Below, piece after piece: positions 36,726-50,030 of a stretch of 64,000 nucleotides of DNA (position 1 is the stretch's first letter; each line of letters opens with the position of its first letter). Source of the DNA: Chrysomallon squamiferum (taxonomy: Eukaryota; Mollusca; Gastropoda; Neomphalida; Peltospiridae); NCBI GenBank assembly GCA_012295275.1, contig CM022665.1, positions 38,995,795 to 39,059,794 of the forward strand, read 5' to 3'. Position numbers and translations under genes: made by a program. The notes under the pieces are model-generated. The model saw only the letters and a program-made list of their open reading frames with translations, was not told where the DNA came from and ran no database searches.

Positions 36726-39460
36726 AATAACGAACTATTTGGGGCTTAGTGGTGATGAAAGTCGGTTATGTCGGTTATATATATATATATATTATGTTTA
36801 TTTTTATTTATTATTAGTCTTTTTTTTTTTTTTTTTTTTTTTTTTTGAACGTTCACACACCGCCCCCAGTAGCTCCTGTATGCTGTAAGTTCTCCGTGGT
36901 TCAGAATGTTCCACCTTCAGAGGTTTGTCAAAGGGTAGAGCCTTGACTGCTATGGACCACTGCCGAAGACTGGTAAGTTGGACCGAACTACTTTTAGGGA
37001 GGCACCTAACCGCAGCTCAATGCAAACACACTAATGTGAAAAACTCGAGTAAACTGGACATCCAGAAGTTAAACAAAAATTGAAAACCAATTAAAGCATT
37101 AATGTTTAGATAATATATTGACACCTAATGAACTGATGGTCAGAATAACTAATTTTAATAGATCACTCATGCTAATAAAAATGAAAAGAAAGAAAGAAAA
37201 AGAAGTCCAGAATTATTGCACTTTTTTTTTCAAATTCAAATAATAAGTCTGAAATATGTTATAAAATGATTCATTACAAAAATACTTATTTAATTAGTTA
37301 AAATTTTCTGTTTAATTTTTTATTGTAAATGTTCATGCCAACAATTTTTTTTCATTCTTTTCTGTTTTTGTTTTTTCTACAAGTCTGTATTTCTCTTGCT
37401 CCTTTTAGACATTGTTATGATGAAAATATCCCTGACAACATTTAGACTGAAAATAGATGAATAATATCAGATATAGCACTTCGCTTTAAAATAATTTCTA
37501 TATTCACAACAAAAAAATAACTAAATAACTAACTAAATTAATTAATTAATTAATAATAATAATAATAATAATGTAATTTATTATTCAAAGTATATGTAGA
37601 TATATTTTTTTTTATTTCAAATAATGTCAATAAAACATTTGTCAGACCAATAAATTTAACATGGAGTTTTCAAGACTTATTTCAACTTTTTATTACTGTT
37701 GTTGTTGTTGTTGTTGTTGACTCAAGCCCTAAGCTTCAGTTTGTACAGTTATTTTAAAATCAGCTCTAATCATTTGATATAGAACATTATATCATTATAT
37801 GTATTTTTTTCTGTTAAAGAATTTTAAAAAATGAACTAAAACTTTCATTCCAGAAATAACATTTATTTATGAAATCACAGTTGACAAATGCATTTTATAA
37901 TAAAGTATAGACAAACATAACAAAACAAAGTTTTTATTCCAGTTAGAATTCAAGTAACAAAACTGATGAGCAAATGGTGAGGTGCCTCTTCAATTGAATG
38001 TTATAAACATTTAAAAAAGTTAAAAAAAAAAAATAAAATAAAATAAATACAAAAATAAAAAAAGTAACGAAATGAAATTTATTGTTTTGGAAGTATTATC
38101 TACCAATTTAACATGATCGGTCAAAAAAAAGGATCTTCCAGTATACATAAGCCTAATAAATAAATATTTTAATAAAAACTTGAATAACAAATTTTAAAAT
38201 ACCAAAGAAAAGAATAATTAATAAGTTTGGTAACAAAAACAAAAGGCTTAAATACTTTAATATACTTTGAAGTATTTACTTATTTCATGCTGAAGTCCAG
38301 TGTTTTATGAAAATAAAGTTTAACTTTGAATTAACAAACTGATAATAGCACTTGTAGGCTGGGTTTTTTTCACTGAGAAAAATTTTAAAAATCCAGAAAT
38401 CAAAAAAATAAAATAAAATAAAAATAAAGAAAAAGGTAAAAAAAAAAAAAAAAAATTGTAATACACTGGATGTTGCTATATCCTCTCTTCAAAGGATACT
38501 TTACCTGTAAGAAATAGCCTCACAAAAAAAAAATTAAAATGTCATACTCTGCCTATCATCTATAACTTATTTTAATGTAATACTGTATGTTATTAGAACA
38601 TTAATGTTTAAGTACAAATAAATAATTCATTTGGATGCATATGAAATTTATTAAGACTATTTAACTGTACTTTAATTTCTAGTTTTATTACTTTAGCAGA
38701 ATTATATATATAGATATATAAAATATATATAAAAACATGTACACTATCAATTATACTGAAACAGTTAAACAATTATTATCTTAAAGGAATGTTCTGACAT
38801 GCAAAAATGTCATTATGACCAAAAACTTTGTTTAATAATATTTTATATATATGAAAAAGACCCATTAATAATAAAAAGTGTCCAAAATAAAAAAAAGAAA
38901 TAAAATAAAAACAGAAAATCAGAAATGACAGTGATTATAATTATAAATATAAGGTAAAGTTAAAAGAGGTCTGTTTAATATATTAATTCTGTACATAGTT
39001 GAAATATAAAGCAATGTAATTTATAGACTGTAACACTGCATTCATTAACTGAAGTAACAGCTTGAAACATTAGTATTTAAAATTTATCACATTAACAGTA
39101 ACAATAAAGGTTTTATGAATATCTTCATTTAATGATGTAAAGTGCTGTTTATCTCTGTTTTATATTTAATGAACAGATAATAAATTATGGTTAAAACAAT
39201 TTATATATTGAAAATAAATGAGAATTTCTTTATTAGCAAAATTTATACAAGTTGTAAGGATATTATTATTACTATATACGTTAATAAAAATATCTGACAT
39301 CCCATTCCTAAATAGGTATCAATAATATATTGATACAATTATATATAACAATAGACATTTAAATAATGTATGTAAAGTTTATTATAATCTATTTACAAAA
39401 TTGGTTTGGAACCATGAAATATGATTAAGATAAAGAAAACAGCTGCACATTTGGAGACAG

Positions 39461-39493
<33 letters not shown>

Positions 39494-39901
39494 ATAATAA
39501 TAATAATATGAAAACAATAATATACTGGCAGCCCAGGTTCAAGAAAGGATTGCAGCTTATACAGTTTACTGATTCAGATAAACTACTTAAAGAAGAATAA
39601 CCAACAATAGGTCAGTGTTCAAAATAATAATTTCCACACATTACATCTTGTAGGGATATTGATAATTATTAGTATTATTTAATATTTTTATAATATTTAA
39701 TTTTTAATTTTTTTTGCTTTACAATTTAATAAAGTCAAAATCAAAGTGCTGTCAAAAATATTTTTAAGCCCTGTGTTAATGCAGTATTTAACGACTGTTT
39801 TTCTATGCTCAAGCTGTCAAACAATTTGCAGTGTATTAGTAAAACTTAAAAATTTAACATTTGCACCAAATCTTCTAGAAGTTTCTTCAGGATAAATCAT
39901 T

Positions 39902-42692
39902 TCATTCAAAAGGGTTTTTTGTAGTCTTCTGTGCATCTGCAATTTCTTGGTAATAGTTATCGTCTGCTGTCTGCGTCGAGACCTCGTGTACAATAACACG
40001 CACAGAGGGTGTGGATGTTTGCACATAGCGAGTTTCCTCCCTTGTATATATGACAGAGGACTGGAATGTTTTTAGAATGTACAACATACCAAGAACAATG
40101 AGGAAAAAACCTGAAATGAGAAAAAAATAATTTCTTTAATTTTTGTTTTAAATGATACAATAGTTTTACTCTGAATAAATAACAGATTTATTACTATGAA
40201 GATGGTATCAATATTTTGTAATGTAAGAGACAATGCTGTTACGATAACTTATGGTGTTGGCTGGTGTCACTAATTATTTCAAGAGAGATAACTCCATTTG
40301 CAAAAATGATAATATCCTTAACACCTCCAGCCCTTGTGCATTTCTGATTACTCACCACTATTTCTAGAATATTTTTTTTTTACATTAATAATTACTTACC
40401 ACTTACAATACATTCTACATATTTACAAAATTACTCAGTACTAACAGTTCTTAGAATATGATTTATAGATTTTTGATTACTCAGCACAGTCTAGGATATA
40501 TTTTACATAATTCTGTTTGCTCATCATTAACAATTCCTAAAATATTTACTTTTAATAAATTTGTTAGCTCAACACACTTTTTAGAATAGTTTGTATGATT
40601 CTGTTTATTTACCACCGACAATTTCTAGAATCATTCTTATAGATTTAAAATTACCACTTACAATTCACATATCTTATATTTTCTAGAATCCACCTCTTAC
40701 TGTTCCTAGAATACACTCATTTATAATTACTCACAGTAACAAAATGTTTAGAAAACTTATGTTTACTTACCACTAACATTTCCTGGCAGGCACTTTACAT
40801 GTTTATGATTACTTGGCACACAAAAATTCCTAAAAAGTATTTTACATAGTTCCGATTACTTACCGCTAACAATTCCAAGAATAATCCTCATGCTGGCCAT
40901 GAAGACAGGGATGGAAATCAAAATGTACAGGATTCCTTTCTTCCAGTTGTCCAGCCACCCGAGAATCAGAAAACATCTGCAGCAACATCCAGTTGGACTG
41001 AAAATGAAAAACAATGTCTTCTTAGGTAAGTGGGTATCTCAAACTACTGACTTGTTAGATACATGTAAGTATATATGCTTTTATGCATGGATGGATGGAT
41101 GGATGGATGGGTGGGTGGATAGATTACATTGTATAAATTATATGCATGTAGGTATGTAGGTAGGCATGATGTGTTTGTGCATGGATCAACAGATGAAAGG
41201 ACTGTATGTATGTTGGTAGGTAGATGGGTGTATGTAGTATACATGTATATAGTATGTTGGAGATAAGTAAATCTATACATGTGCTGTTTTGCTTACTTGC
41301 AGCAGTCAGATAAAATGATAATCCAGATAAGCTCAAGAAGTACCACCAGGATCCCCACAGCTCTTCAATAAGAAGAAATGAAAATATATAGAAACACCAA
41401 AATTGTAAATTTAAAAAAAAATTAACATACATTTATCATGGAAAATATTTTCTGAGTTTCTGTCATTTCTTTAATCAAATGTAAATTTACTAAGATTATA
41501 TCTGAAAATTTATCAGTTTAAGTAAACTGTGATAAAACATTTCAGGAAGAAGTAACTTTAAATTAATTTTTTTATTTTTGTTTTTCATTTTTTTAAACAT
41601 AAATATATGAATAGACAAATAACCAATGTCCTTTTTTTTTTCTTCACAATTTATATATATGAAATACCTGAGAAGTAATTTGTTTTAATTTGATGAATGT
41701 ATACATCTTCAAAGTATCTCAACATTAAGTTTAAATCACTGGATATTACCTTATTCATTTTGGTTATTACTTTAATTTTCGAATTATGATAAAGGAATTC
41801 CTTTATCATTGTATTACTTTTTTCAGCTAGTGGCAAAGGACCTTTTACACACACTTTATGAAAGACAGTAAACATATGATACACTACTTTCTCTACACAA
41901 AATATACCACTGAGGTTTGATCTTGTAGCCATTTACTTCTCATTCTAGATATACATCTGTCTTCAGCTGGCCAAAAAAACATTCACCACAGGCTATTGTA
42001 TATCTGCCTCATCTAAAAAGGATTGAGAAAAAAAAAACACACACAAAAAAAAACCCAACTACAAACACCTAGAAGGATCCCACAAAAATAAAGACCCATG
42101 TTCTTCCATAAAAGTAATTCTAACAATCAGAAATATTTCCTATCTGCATATTTAGACATGAAGATAAATACAATGCATTAAATTTGATTGATAAGCTGAA
42201 AAATGAACTCTGCTCAAGAATATAGATACATCGGCTAGTTAAAATAATACTCACACTAAGTACCATCCAACATAGGTTTCGCCATGGTTGTTCTTTATCA
42301 CCACAACAGCAGCTATCCATACCACTAAAGGAGAAAGGAAATTGCCATTTGATAAAAATTTGGGGTAAAGAATATGCTGAAAGATAAAAGAAAGTTGTAG
42401 CTGAATTGATTAAAAAAAATATATAATAAAATAAAATCAATGGGTTTAAGATGAGATCAAAGACAAGTAAGCATGAGTTTAAATTACAAAGAACAATAAC
42501 AACAGTAACACCAATAAAAATCATAATAACACTCATAACACCAGTAGCAATAATAACAATAGCAATAACAATGGCAATAATAAAAATCATCACAATGACC
42601 ACAACTACAACAGTAATAATGAAAAGTAAGTGGTGATTCAGCTGTTTTAGGCAGCAAGATGGCACTGGTAACTGAATATGTGTAAGGCCCTA

Positions 42693-42729
<37 letters not shown>

Positions 42730-42773
42730 GTCATAGCCATAGTCATAGTCATAACAATAATAACAATAACCAA

Positions 42774-42807
<34 letters not shown>

Positions 42808-43536
42808 GTCGTCATAGTTGTCATAGTCATGTTACATTGATAACATAAACAACATTAATAATAATGAGTAATAACAAGAAAAATAATGTTTTTACAAATG
42901 ACAAATAATAATATTAAACAACAAGATATGTATGATTGTAGTAATACTACATCTTTACAGCTGTAGTAATGGTATTAGTACTCATAATAACAGTAATTTC
43001 TACAGCACACCTATTTGAGAAGTAGAGTAGTAGAAATATCATGCAATTGTATCTGTTGACATTTATTATGTCATTATGTTTTTAAAATATGCATATATTA
43101 AATATATTTTATCAATAGAACATATTAAACTAGCAGAAAGCATTAAAAGTATTTTAATATTCAAATTTTATGTAAAAACATAATACATTACTGTTACATA
43201 CTCTGAATACCAATTTTAAGTACACTTTTTGTTGACACTGAATATTTATGAAAGTAACAGCTATATTAATATTAACATAAAAACAATAAAATCATAACAG
43301 AAACAACAACAACAATAATAATAATAACAATAACAATAATAATAATAATGATACTGGAAAAGTTAATAATATTTTTAAGTGCAATTCAAAGACAATATTT
43401 AGATATTTGTACGCAGATTTATTCAACCACTTCTTTTCACCATCTTTGAGGTTGCTTCATGATCCCCTCCTCCCAGATCTTGACATCTTTCTAGGTGATG
43501 TACTGGTCTAAATGTTGCCAACTTTTGTTCCAACCC

Positions 43537-43582
<46 letters not shown>

Positions 43583-44137
43583 GCAACAACAACAATAATG
43601 AACATCCACACTGATCTGAAAGAGGGTTCATAGTAGATTATTTTAGGAGCAGATTAAATAAGTGTTAATTATTTGTTTTGTTCTGCATAAACATCCATGT
43701 CTTTCCACTTGACATAAAATATTTCATCATGTATTAAGTTTCCATTGGAACCAGAGAGAACTGCTTTTAGGCTCATCAGACTGGTTATAAAAATAACCCT
43801 TTAGAAGATTTTCCATGTTTTCCATTAGCAAAAAAAAAAAAAAAAAAATCTCTCTCTCATTGAAAAGAAGTCAGAAAATAAATTTATATCTGTTCATATT
43901 TATTTAACTTTAACTTTGATTATAAATGTCAATTAAATATGTTCAAACAGCTATTAACACTGAAAAGCATTGATAATTAGGTAGATTACAATAACACAAA
44001 CACATGAAACGTGGACACAGATTAACAGTGTTGAAATGTAACAGTGCTCATGATAAAATACATCTTTACACACATCTGTACACAGTTTACAGATTTATGT
44101 TACATTCAAACATATACATCATACATATATATATACA

Positions 44138-44171
<34 letters not shown>

Positions 44172-44321
44172 TATATGTATATATACACTTATTTACAAAC
44201 ATTCATATATTATCTCACACACACACACACACATTTGATATTTACCCTCACATACATACATTAAAATTCATAGACTAAACCTACCCACACACATTTATTT
44301 ATATAGACAGATGTAGCTGTC

Positions 44322-44367
<46 letters not shown>

Positions 44368-44495
44368 TGCTTAAAATAGTTAAAATAATTACTTATAATT
44401 GTAAGAAGACCACATGTCCTGCTAATTATGTGAATATTTTTCAGAAAACATGGTGTTCGAGGAGTGCTGTCCTTTTTCAACCTGTCTGTCTCCAT
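39902..44495 (-). CDS. TMEM72-like four-pass membrane protein, copy B (193 residues)
   Basis: Five coding exons: 44495-44393, 42324-42255, 41362-41297, 40997-40864, 40110-39902, all GT-AG and in phase (582 nt). Exons 2, 3 and 4 are 70, 66 and 134 nt, exactly as in the paralogue at 31125-34456. Four hydrophobic spans lie at about residues 23-44, 53-75, 101-121 and 124-140. The Cys-rich loop is CCNPTGCCCRCF, followed by WLDNWKKGIL; span 4 is GFFLIVLGMLYILKTF. The tail contains VSTQT (168-172), matching GTQT in copy A. Compared with copy A it has a longer N-terminus (seven extra residues before span 1). The ATG again follows an acceptor directly (ctacag|ATG), so an untranslated leader exon lies upstream. 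Assignment to a TMEM72-like family is by topology and local resemblance only. Confidence 0.8.
42430..43590. repeat. AAT/AAC-rich simple repeats in intron 1 of TMEM72-like copy B
   Basis: Imperfect AAC/AAT/CAT triplets at 42480-42650, (AAT)n at 42691-42729 and 42769-42806, a mixed AAC/AAT tract near 43310-43350 and (AAT)n at 43537-43582. Reading frames through these tracts encode homopolymers and are not genes. Confidence 0.85.
44146..44365. repeat. (AC)n tracts in intron 1 of TMEM72-like copy B
   Basis: AC dinucleotide runs at 44147-44170, about 44217-44232 and 44324-44365 with ATAC-type sequence between them. The last one ends about 27 nt from the exon 1 donor (44391-44392). Confidence 0.92.
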
Positions 44496-46769
44496 CTGTA
44501 GACAGAAACAAAATAAAATCCTGCAGTTAATAAAACATTTAAAAGAAATAATCTGTGAAAAATTGTCTTTTATTTAATTCTCAGAATGGCATGTTTGATA
44601 ATAAAAATATTAAATATTCCATATTTTAAAAAAATAATAATAAAAATAGTTAAACTGGATGACATATATTTGCAAATATTATCATGGTATCAGAAAATTT
44701 AGGGATGTCCAGTTTGATGGATGGTATAATACAATGAAATGTTGATGGGAAAAATTCAAATTCAAATATGTTAAATACAATGGAAAATAAAGTTTAAGAA
44801 CACCTAAACATGGTTATTAAATGTTATTAACATTTTCCCTTTTTTTATGTTGAAATTCAAACACACACCAGTTATAATTCCATGAGGTATTTGCATCTAC
44901 TAACAAGTACAGATGTTTATATATACACACACAAAACATTATCAGGATATTTTAAGTATAGAATACAAATAACCCAGCTGCAGCATTTAGATCCATAATG
45001 AATCAAAATACAACAGCTAACTTACTGTGAAGAGAAATATTTGTTTTAATACCCACTTGTAACTGTCACTGTTTTGAAACAACTAATCATTGTCCACTAA
45101 TTTTCATTGTAAAGTATATCAGAATGGAAGGCTATCCTTCTAGTTTAGTAAGTATGTCAAAAATACACAAATGTGCAACATATGTTCTAGAATAAATTTA
45201 AATATTCACCAAGTAGTTTCATTACCATTTCTATAAATTAAACTGAACACTTATGTTTGTGGAATCTCAGTAAACAGACCTCGTTTTACAAGTTTCTTTT
45301 CTCTGTGTATGAAAATGATTGTAATTAAATTTAATAAAAGGCCTGAAACAATTACATAATGTCATAACGCACATGAAACAACAGGCAATACAAATAGCTG
45401 CATTAATCAAAAAACACTGACCTAGAAAATAATGCTGCATAGACTGTTCTAGAAATTTCTGTTTACTGATAATAGATGCATTTAATATTTGCAAGTCAGG
45501 TGTTATTGCATTAGTTAATAATATTATTGATCACCATAGTAGTAGTGGTAACAATAATAGTAGTAGTGGCAGTAATAATAATATCAGTAGTATAATATAG
45601 TAGGAGTAATATTTGTAGTAGTAGTAGAAGTAGCAGTAGCAGTGACAATATTTAATAAATATCATAGTAGCAGTAGCTGCTGCAGCTGCAGTAACAGTGG
45701 TAGATGCAACAGCAATAATACCAGTAGTTGCAGTAGTAGCAGCAGTTGCAGTAATAGATATTATATCACTAGATTCAAAGCCCTGGTCACAGTAGTATTA
45801 GTCATACAGACAAGACTATTAATAATATAATTAAAAACAGGATGTCATTTTTGCAAAAACCTGCGAATGTTGGAAAGGTGTTGCACGCTATCATTTTTCA
45901 TCAGATAAAAATTGCATGATTAATATTTGACAAAAGAGAATTACATATGGCTGTTTCTGTACCTTACATGAAAAGACCCTCCATCGTAAGATGTCAGTAA
46001 TATGATTTTGAATGTAATGTTACTAACCTATTTCTACACAGACTTGGAAAATTTCAAATTTAAAAAAAAAAAAAAAAAAATCTTTCAATCTATGGATCTT
46101 TCTGTAAGATCACAATGGATGATGAATTGTATAACTAATATATTTTGTGAAATAAAAATGTAACTAATGTGTTTTCAAAAATGTGTTTTTAAAGATAGTT
46201 TTGTAATTTATTTTAAAAAAGAAGGAATAAAATCAGTATCTAACATCCTAATATGTATGAAAAGGTTAGAAGACAAAACAAATATACAATTTATATTTCT
46301 TAATAGTGAAAGGCAGGGAAATGTTTTAAACTAGAAAAATTATTAACACCTTTAATTAAAAAGTTCAGAGGATGTTGATTAGTTTTTACCATCATCCACA
46401 AGTTAACAGATTAAAGTATCGCACCTACCTTAAACAGGATAATTAATATTGTTCACTCTGCAATGTTACTGAAACAGCCGGGTAAATCAATAATTCTGCA
46501 TTCTTTATCATTCTTATGTTTGTGCCTATTAATGTTATTTACTCTAACAATCACATGCTTGTATATATCCCTTTTAAAATAAACAAAACTGTCTTTTATC
46601 TTATCACAGTGACAAAATGATAAAGTCCTTAAATAGTAAGTTCTGAGAGAGTGGTGTGATCTACTACATAGGTAACAATATTTATTCTGACTGAAATACA
46701 ACAGATAGCAGATACGAAGGTCAGATACTGCAACAGGTGTTCTTCTTAAGCATTATGAATGTGAGCTAT

Positions 46770-46849
46770 ATATATATATATAATGTACATATATTATACA
46801 TATACACCTATATATACACATACACACACACATGCATATACATACATAC

Positions 46850-46889
<40 letters not shown>

Positions 46890-47135
46890 AATGTATATAT
46901 ATATATATGCATGCATACATACAAAAACACATGTACACACATGCTCACATGCACACATATGCACACACATACACACATGTATGTACACACATGCTCACAT
47001 GCACACATATGCACACACATACACACATGTATACACACACACACATATGCATACATATACATACATTATACGTGTGTGTGTGTGTGTGTGTGGGTGGGTG
47101 TGGATGGGTGTGGGTGTGTGGGTGTATTCACTGCA
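46770..47135. repeat. Alternating AC / GT / AT array with a 50-bp perfect duplication
   Basis: TA and AC runs are followed by (GT)n at about 46857-46887, a long AC-rich stretch and a second GT-rich stretch at about 47071-47130. Inside, a 50-bp unit starting GTACACACATGCTCACATGC is perfectly repeated at 46933-46982 and 46983-47032. Opposed AC and GT blocks form long inverted repeats. All six frames are open here only because of the composition. Confidence 0.93.
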
Positions 47136-48588
47136 TCCAGTGCCCACCCACACACATCTAATGTACATTAAATTAGCTGTATTAACCTGAAAGATGTTAA
47201 TATCTTTATATGCTCCATAGAGATTAAATGATTTATATTATTAAGAACAGGCAGCTTCAGCACACCATTTACTTAAGGATGCTATGAATAAACAGTCTAA
47301 CAAAAGTCTCTATTATTTTTCTGTTTGGGCAACCTATCATTGTTCATAACCAAGTATGATCATAAAAAAACAGCAGCTACAAAAGATATAATTGCTGCCA
47401 TTTTGCCCTTTCACAATACATGTTGTGTTGTTATTGCAATTACCATGAACTGATGGTTTTCATTTTTCTGACAATACAGATAACACCAAGTACCAGTTTG
47501 TCCTGTATGAAATGATGTCATAACTACATAAAAACAATAGCAACCAGATAATTTTTGTTTGTTGTTATCCTATATAATAAACTCAGCTTGGTAAGCTTAC
47601 ACCTAAAATAAATATTTAATAATTCAAAATTATTGGTATTTTGTGCCAGTTTATAAAAAATAATAAATAATTTTCTTAAACTGGTGGGGGTTATTGTGGA
47701 TTGCTGCTGTTTTTGGGGTGAGTTGTTCTCGTTTATTGTTTGTTTTTTATTTGTTTTTTATTGTTGTTATGGAAGTTTTTTGTGGAATTTTGGAGCAGCC
47801 ACAACTATATAAAAATACTGATTATATAATTAAATAATGTTTTTTGTTGTTGTTTTTTTTTTTTTTTTTACAGTATTATTTTAATGCCTTCTTTCAACAG
47901 ACTGATTAACATGTTTTTGTGTGTATCTGGCGACAGGTGGCTTTGATCATTGAAAAAGAATAATAATAATTATAAAATGAAATAATAAAATTACAGAAAG
48001 ACATTCCTTTCAATTGCAAGTAATTTATTTTTGTACAGTTTGATTATTATTATTATTATCCATTTATATATTTTAAATTTATTTATATTTCTTATTATTT
48101 TATTATACACAGAACAAAAGATAAATTATTGGAAATTTGTCTATATTAATCACACACACACACACATTTTAATTGTAAAAATTCGATATTATAAATTGAC
48201 CTTATGTACTTTATTTTCGGAACACTTTAGAAAATACGCAGTTTCGACAAGTATTTTAATATATTTTTTTGTAAAGTACAGATTGTCCTGGCAGATATTG
48301 TTTACCTAAACTTCTGATTACAATCGAAGAATTTATTTTTTTAGCGTTACATGATACGCGCTTGCTTCACATAATTAAACACTGTAGTTTATATCGGGTT
48401 TTTTATTTGGTTAGTGAATAACAACAAATACCTACTCAAATCAGATATGTTACCCGAAATATAAAATAATTTTATTTTATTTAAAAATGAATTAAGTTTG
48501 GGTTTTTTGTTGAACCTGTTATTTTAAAGCAGAACATCTTTTGATTAATGAATCTACTGTAAACGTATAATTAATCGCAATTACTTAC

Positions 48589-48754
48589 CGTACAGTCTTT
48601 CTTCCACTGTTGTTTTTGATAAAGGCATCGCAAAAACGCAATCCATATTTAACTCTTTCTAGCATTTTCTGCGTACATGCAAACAATAACAAAACAAACA
48701 TCGTCTGATTAAACGACGGCATGAATTCCACGTGCAATATAATAAATGCAAACG
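48589..48754 (-). other. Candidate untranslated leader exon for TMEM72-like copy B
   Basis: On the minus strand this 166-bp segment sits between a good acceptor (tattttacag at its 5' side) and a good donor (TACG|GTAAGTAA at 48588-48587). It is more complex and less AT-rich than its surroundings. The first coding exon of copy B begins exactly at an acceptor, so a non-coding exon with such a donor is needed somewhere upstream, and this is a plausible one about 4.1 kb away. Its open frame does not join copy B in phase, which argues for an untranslated role or for a chance match. Confidence 0.25.
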
Positions 48755-49770
48755 CTGTAAAATAAAAATAAAAAGCTTTTTTTTTTTTTTTTTTTTTTTG
48801 TCTTCTCAAGATTAGTTTTTTGTTTTGGAAGCGAATGCGTTTGCGATTCAGGGAAAACGGCGATATTATTATTTCAAACTTCTTAATGATTTTTTTCTCA
48901 TTGGTATACTCACTTAATAATAACATTTTAAAGAATTTAAATCGGTCAAACATATTATTATGTTTACCGTTCTCATACATTAGAAAAGCAAAGTGAATAC
49001 CAGCAAATTAAATACAGTCAAGGTCTAGACACACATGTGAATCTCTCTCTCTCTCTCTGTATATATTATCAAATTAAAAAAGATGGGCACGCAGTCACTG
49101 TCCGATTTTCACTTTTTAACATTTATTAAAGGTATAAAATATATTTGCATATTCACATTTATTTGTTAATGTTTTTTTGTGTTTTTCACTTTTATGTATA
49201 TATCTATCCTATTTTTTATATTTTTTATTTCAGTACTGATGTGTATCTGTTTCTATATCTGTTCTCCATTTTAATATTTGTTCTCAGTGTGCATTATTAT
49301 CTGTTTATACATTTGTTCTGTCTCCATATGTAATGTGTATCTTGGTTTTTTATTCGTTCTTAATGTGTATTGGTTATGTGTTTCTGTTTGTCCATGTTTA
49401 TCTCTATTTTGTAATTGTTGGTCCATGGATATACATTTATATTTTTGTTTATGCGAGTAATGTCAAACAAAAGTATATATATATATATATATATAGCATG
49501 CACCTCTGGCAGTACCAATTCTTGCAGGATGACAAATGCACAGGTCAATTTGAAATTCAATACCCATGAAGAAGGCCTACCGTAGACTGAATGAACATAT
49601 TGAGAGAGAGAAAAGAGAAGACTATTGGCATGCCTGTTGACCCCAGAGTTGCCATTTCCCATCTAGTAAGACTGATCCACGACTATGTATGCTTCAGTTG
49701 GACCTTGATCTGTGAAAGTTATGAATGACTGTAAACTAATTTATATACTGTGAATACAGTGAATGTTATA

Positions 49771-50030
49771 TGAATGATGAGTTATTGCTATATGCAATTT
49801 ATTGAACGATATATAATTTATATTAGAATTTGAATTTATGTATGTAATGGTGAATGTTATGATTGACAAATTATTGTCACAAGCAATAAATTGAAGGCTA
49901 AAGTGGATGTTATGACTATAATTTTACCTATGTCAATGTTGAAATGGATGTTATGAATGACTATGATTTTTAGCTATGTGAATGACACATTATTGCCACA
50001 TGCAATAAAATGAACAATGAAGTGATCGAA
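49771..50030. repeat. Degenerate tandem repeat, three units of about 90-120 bp
   Basis: Units starting near 49771, 49861 and 49980 share GA(T/C)A-x-ATTATTG(C/T)-(C/A)A-(C/A/T)-GCAAT(A/T)-(A/T)A(T)TGAA, followed by ATGTTATGA-type sequence. The copies differ by substitutions and length. Confidence 0.6.

Larger units (their letters stand above)
34457..39901. other. Intergenic/leader region between the two TMEM72-like copies
   Basis: No coding exon is visible. Contents in order: (AAT)n 34477-34537; ATT then GTT arrays 35016-35123; T run near 35909-35932; (TTTG)n near 35985-36012; a degenerate GGTCAAAACGTCCGC-type repeat 36110-36330; a 39-bp tandem repeat 36461-36575; (GT)n 36672-36724; T run 36820-36846; a less AT-rich block 36848-37040; then very AT-rich DNA with an A run at 39461-39491. 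Any untranslated leader exon of copy A should lie here. An ACG|GTAAGTA-type donor on the minus strand near 35474-35480 is one possibility. Confidence 0.5.

Noticed and set aside
36820-37040. tRNA-derived SINE with A and B boxes
   Set aside because: A GGTTCAGAATGTTCC stretch only loosely resembles a B box and no A box at proper spacing was found.
42120-42665. 181-codon minus-strand frame in the TMEM72-like copy B region
   Set aside because: It runs across the real exon 2 in another frame and through AAC/AAT simple repeats; a shadow frame.
46737-47190. Several overlapping open frames of 80-144 codons on both strands
   Set aside because: They read through AC, GT and AT dinucleotide arrays; residues are only His/Thr, Cys/Val and Ile/Tyr alternations, in all frames at once.
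48585-48980. 131-codon minus-strand frame
   Set aside because: It crosses a T/A homopolymer and the acceptor of the candidate leader exon; no recognisable domain and not in phase with the downstream gene.
49360-49662. Minus-strand 100-codon frame and overlapping plus-strand frames
   Set aside because: No conserved motif; parts translate TA repeats; mutually overlapping frames on both strands.
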